Positions 6,434 through 8,466 of a stretch of DNA of 8,466 nt are shown piece by piece. The stretch's first letter is position 1. Each line of letters begins with the position of its first letter. The translations under genes were made by a program, and so were the position numbers. The stretch comes from Oscillospiraceae bacterium (GTDB taxonomy: Bacteria; Bacillota; Clostridia; Oscillospirales; Ruminococcaceae). The stretch spans positions 1 through 8,466 of the forward strand of contig JAFPXW010000225.1 in assembly GCA_017394565.1 (NCBI GenBank), written 5' to 3'. Below the pieces are notes generated by a model. That model was given only the letters and a program-made list of their open reading frames with translations. It did no database searches and had not been told where the DNA came from.

Positions 6434-7273
6434 ATGCAGCTTCTGCAAAGCTACATTGACAGCATCATCAACAATGCGCTGGAGGAGGACATCCACTATG
6501 TGGACGTGACGACGGATTATCTGATCCCGGACGGTCACACCTCGAAAGCGTACTACATCGCAAAGGATTCCGGTGTCCTGTGCGGCATCGACATCGCAAA
6601 GCGCGTCTTTGAACTGGTCGGCGGCGGCGTGACCTTCACCGAATGCCTGACAGACGGCACCAAGGTGAAAAAGGGCGACATCATTGCCAGAATGGAGGGC
6701 GACACCAAGGTTCTCCTCAAGGGTGAGCGCACCGCGCTGAACATTCTCCAGCATATGTCCGGCATCGCATCCGCGACCAATCGCTGCGTGGAGCTGGTGG
6801 CCGGCACAAATGCCAAGATCACCGATACCAGAAAGACGCTCCCCGGACTGCGCCGGCTCCAGAAGTATGCCGTCACGGTCGGCGGCGGCTTCAATCACCG
6901 CTACAATCTCTCCGAGGGCGCGATGCTCAAGGATAATCACATCGACGCCTACGGCGGCATCGTTCCGGCTGTCACCGAGCTGCGCAAGAAGATCGGTCAC
7001 ATGACCAAGATCGAGGTCGAGGTCCGCAACCTCGACGAACTCCAGCAGGCACTCTCCGTCGGCTGCGAGATCATCATGCTGGACAATATGTCCTGCGAGG
7101 ACATGACAAAGGCCGTCGAAATGACCGCAGGCAAGGCAATGCTGGAGGCTTCCGGCAACGTCACCGAGGAGACCATCGCCAACATCGCCAAGACCGGCGT
7201 GGATATCATTTCCCTCGGCGCACTGACGCATTCGGTACAGTGCTTCGATATTTCGATGCGGTTTGAGAAGTGA
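6434..7273 (+). CDS. nadC: Nicotinate-nucleotide pyrophosphorylase (quinolinate phosphoribosyltransferase)
   Basis: A 279-residue cytoplasmic enzyme that joins quinolinate to PRPP with decarboxylation, giving nicotinate mononucleotide in NAD synthesis. Length is normal for the family. Conserved elements appear in order: ERTALN (98-103, R99), DTRKT (131-135, R133 and K134), GLRRLQKYAV (138-147), GGGFNHR (150-156, H155 and R156), LKDNHI (165-170, K166), IEVEV (193-197, E194), LDN (216-218, D217) and ASGNVTEETI. All basic residues expected around the quinolinate and phosphate sites are present. AAGGAGA at 6421-6427 in the end of nadB sits six bases before the ATG; the two-base gap implies translational coupling with nadB. 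Confidence 0.96.
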   Translation: MQLLQSYIDSIINNALEEDIHYVDVTTDYLIPDGHTSKAYYIAKDSGVLCGIDIAKRVFELVGGGVTFTECLTDGTKVKKGDIIARMEGDTKVLLKGERTALNILQHMSGIASATNRCVELVAGTNAKITDTRKTLPGLRRLQKYAVTVGGGFNHRYNLSEGAMLKDNHIDAYGGIVPAVTELRKKIGHMTKIEVEVRNLDELQQALSVGCEIIMLDNMSCEDMTKAVEMTAGKAMLEASGNVTEETIANIAKTGVDIISLGALTHSVQCFDISMRFEK

Positions 7274-7294
7274 TGTGGTTTCTCTTATGAAGAT

Positions 7295-7300
7295 AAGGAG
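7295..7300 (+). promoter_or_regulatory. Ribosome binding site that fixes the lipoprotein start
   Basis: AAGGAG is ten bases before ATG 7311. Upstream in-frame ATGs at 7263 and 7287 lack such a site and would put charged residues in front of an otherwise standard lipoprotein signal. The first also overlaps the end of nadC. Confidence 0.8.
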
Positions 7301-7310
7301 TTCAGGATTT

Positions 7311-8129
7311 ATGAATAGAAAAATTCTCGCAGCACTGGCATCTGCCGTACTGCTGCTGAACGCGGCAGGCTGCTCGAAAATGACCGAAGTCACCAGCAGT
7401 CCGGACAGTGCCCCTGTTTCCACCACGATGGCAGGCGAAACTGCCCCGGACGGCACGAATGCAGCCGATTCCGCCGCTACGGCCGAAACCGCACCGGACG
7501 GCACGGGTGCAGCCGATACGAATGTCGATGCGCCGGTGAATGCCGACGGCGAAACACAGCCCGTGACACCGAGTGCAGACGACGATCAGGAGGGCGAATA
7601 CGGCACAGCCCCCGTCAGCGCCGACAGCCAGGCCAATGCCGATGCGCCCGCACCGGATGCCGCCAAGCCGAAAGCCGATAACGCCAGCGCCAAGCTCCAC
7701 GTCACGATCGAAACCGTGGACGTGTCCCTCGATGAGCTGAAGGCGCAGGACTACACCGTGCCGCTGGTGGTGACGCTCGACAAGAACCCCGGCATCACCT
7801 ATTCCGAGTGGGGCCTGAAACTCGACAGCCGCTGCACCTACACGACGGACAGCAAGGGACTGGATTTCTCGACGGTTTCGTTCATCAACGACGAGAAGCA
7901 TTTCCTCTGGACGGCATGGACAAGCGGCGCACAGGTCGCGGACTATGACGGTTCGCTCCTGAAGCTGAATGTCAAGCTCCCGATGGATGCCAAGTCCGGC
8001 GACAGCTACCAGATCGCGTATGCGGATGTATCCCTTGCGGATGCGGCGCATATCTGGGTCGGCGGCGACAATGACTGGGTAAAATCCGGTCAGGTCGGCT
8101 GGACAGACGGCGGCGTGAATGTGAAGTGA
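7311..8129 (+). CDS. Surface lipoprotein with cohesin-like C-terminal domain
   Basis: A predicted 272-residue exported lipoprotein. Residues 1-20 are a short signal (N-R-K, then a hydrophobic run), ending in a lipobox NAAGC with lipidated C21. Residues 22-127 form a low-complexity linker rich in Ala, Asp, Thr and Pro, including a duplicated ETAPDGTxAAD unit (7437-7469 and 7485-7517). Residues 128-272 look like one beta-rich domain: VPLVVTLDKNPGITYSEWGL, then GSLLKLNVKLP, then SGDSYQIAYADV and a final WTDGGVNVK. These resemble cohesin-type modules (the NPGI loop, the Gly-Asp-Tyr strand and the closing DGxV strand). The assignment is by eye; a carbohydrate-binding or other immunoglobulin-like fold is the alternative. 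No catalytic motif is seen. It follows nadC by 37 bases and is followed by a strong terminator, so it is probably the last gene of the transcript. A role as a cell-surface docking protein is inference. Confidence 0.75.
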   Translation: MNRKILAALASAVLLLNAAGCSKMTEVTSSPDSAPVSTTMAGETAPDGTNAADSAATAETAPDGTGAADTNVDAPVNADGETQPVTPSADDDQEGEYGTAPVSADSQANADAPAPDAAKPKADNASAKLHVTIETVDVSLDELKAQDYTVPLVVTLDKNPGITYSEWGLKLDSRCTYTTDSKGLDFSTVSFINDEKHFLWTAWTSGAQVADYDGSLLKLNVKLPMDAKSGDSYQIAYADVSLADAAHIWVGGDNDWVKSGQVGWTDGGVNVK

Positions 8130-8135
8130 GAAATG

Positions 8136-8166
8136 AAAAGCTCCTGATGGGATGTCAGGAGCTTTT
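8136..8166 (+). terminator. Intrinsic terminator after the lipoprotein gene
   Basis: AAAAGCTCCTGA (8136-8147) pairs perfectly over 12 bases with TCAGGAGCTTTT (8155-8166) across a seven-base loop, starting seven bases after the stop codon. The T run in the 3' arm and the matching A run in the 5' arm make it a good plus-strand terminator, possibly bidirectional. Confidence 0.9.
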
Positions 8167-8240
8167 GTCTGTTAAAAAATTCAAAACATTTGTTCCGATT
8201 TAATGGTGGTGGGGAAACAACAGCAAAAACGTGGGTATAA

Positions 8241-8466
8241 GGGGGCCAATGCCAACAACTTTAGAAAGCAAGCGGGTGGAGGGTGACTCCCCACGGGGTG
8301 GGGAGATGCTGAGCATCGCGAAGCAGAGGGGACGGGGCGTTCGCCGCAGCACCCTCCATAGATAGCCCCCTCCTTGGGGATAAGCAGGCAGCCAGCGAGT
8401 TTACGAGCGCAGCTGATCGCTTATGCAGAGCAGGGGGTTGGGGGTGGGGGGAAAGAAATGTGCCTG
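8241..8466. repeat. Mosaic intergenic hairpin repeat, right copy
   Basis: Same family and orientation as 131-255: block A (8248-8268), block C (8364-8380) and block D (8432-8466). Between A and C this copy carries a different, larger module enclosed by a nine-base inverted repeat (8277-8285 with 8350-8358). Inside are a hairpin CTCCCCAC (8287-8294) / GTGGGGAG (8298-8305), the inverted GATGCTGAGCATC (8305-8317) and GCGAAGC (8318-8324). Between C and D there is a 52-base insertion. The element reaches the window edge and may continue. The stretch 8167-8240 between terminator and repeat is AT-rich and shows no gene; a 27-codon frame from 8203 has no ribosome binding site. Confidence 0.8.
8381..8432. 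repeat. Nested 52-base insertion within the right repeat
   Basis: The left copy runs directly from TTGGGGA (215-221) into GGGGGTTGGGGG. In the right copy the same junction is split by 52 extra bases. With the preceding A, its left end ATAAGC (8380-8385) is inverted as GCTTAT (8419-8424), and GCAGC (8388-8392) can pair partly with GCTG (8412-8415). It looks like a small hairpin module inserted in, or lost from, the repeat. No coding content is seen. Confidence 0.55.

Noticed and set aside
7263..7310. Earlier start for the lipoprotein gene
   Set aside because: It would overlap nadC and add 16 residues before a standard lipoprotein signal; AAGGAG at 7295-7300 fits ATG 7311.
8203..8286. 27-codon open frame in the right intergenic region, sharing NANNFRK with the left frame
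   Set aside because: The shared peptide comes from repeat block A. There is no ribosome binding site, and the frame ends inside the repeat.

Overview
The window looks like chromosomal DNA of a Gram-positive anaerobe of the Ruminococcaceae type (Ruminococcus-like). This is an inference. It rests on strong purine-rich ribosome binding sites, a malQ-glgP pair, a lipoprotein carrying a cohesin-like domain (typical of cellulosome-forming ruminococci), GC-rich third codon positions, and GC-rich mosaic repeats between genes. No species can be named from the sequence alone.

Layout. Bases 3-86 hold the last 27 codons of an unidentified plus-strand gene. Bases 72-320 are repeat-rich intergenic DNA: a short tandem repeat, a mosaic hairpin element with a G-quadruplex-type G tract, and a probable minus-strand terminator. 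A promoter with an extended -10 box (382-410) precedes five plus-strand genes: malQ (478-2514), glgP (2518-4914), nadB (4965-6431), nadC (6434-7273) and a lipoprotein gene (7311-8129). A strong intrinsic terminator (8136-8166) closes the set. The rest, to the window edge, holds a second and more elaborate copy of the mosaic repeat.

How the genes work together. MalQ (4-alpha-glucanotransferase) and GlgP (glycogen/maltodextrin phosphorylase) form the classic pair that rearranges and phosphorolyses alpha-1,4-glucans to glucose-1-phosphate. NadB (L-aspartate oxidase) and NadC (quinolinate phosphoribosyltransferase) are the first and third steps of de novo NAD synthesis; nadA, the middle step, is not in the window. 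The last gene encodes a surface lipoprotein with a long Ala/Asp/Thr/Pro-rich linker and a C-terminal cohesin-like beta domain. Gaps of 3, 50, 2 and 37 bases, with only one promoter and one terminator recognised, suggest one transcript of about 7.7 kb.

Most unusual features. MalQ carries an extra C-terminal tail of about 187 residues in which five basic KPKRxYTRRK-type blocks alternate with acidic Pro/Ala/Glu linkers. The two intergenic repeats share blocks but differ by a nested hairpin insertion and a swapped structured module. The five genes almost completely lack the codons TTA, CTA and TCA, which leaves a 1458-codon antisense open frame across malQ and glgP. No new defence, mobile or CRISPR system is visible; the MalQ tail and the mosaic repeats are the best candidates for something undescribed.
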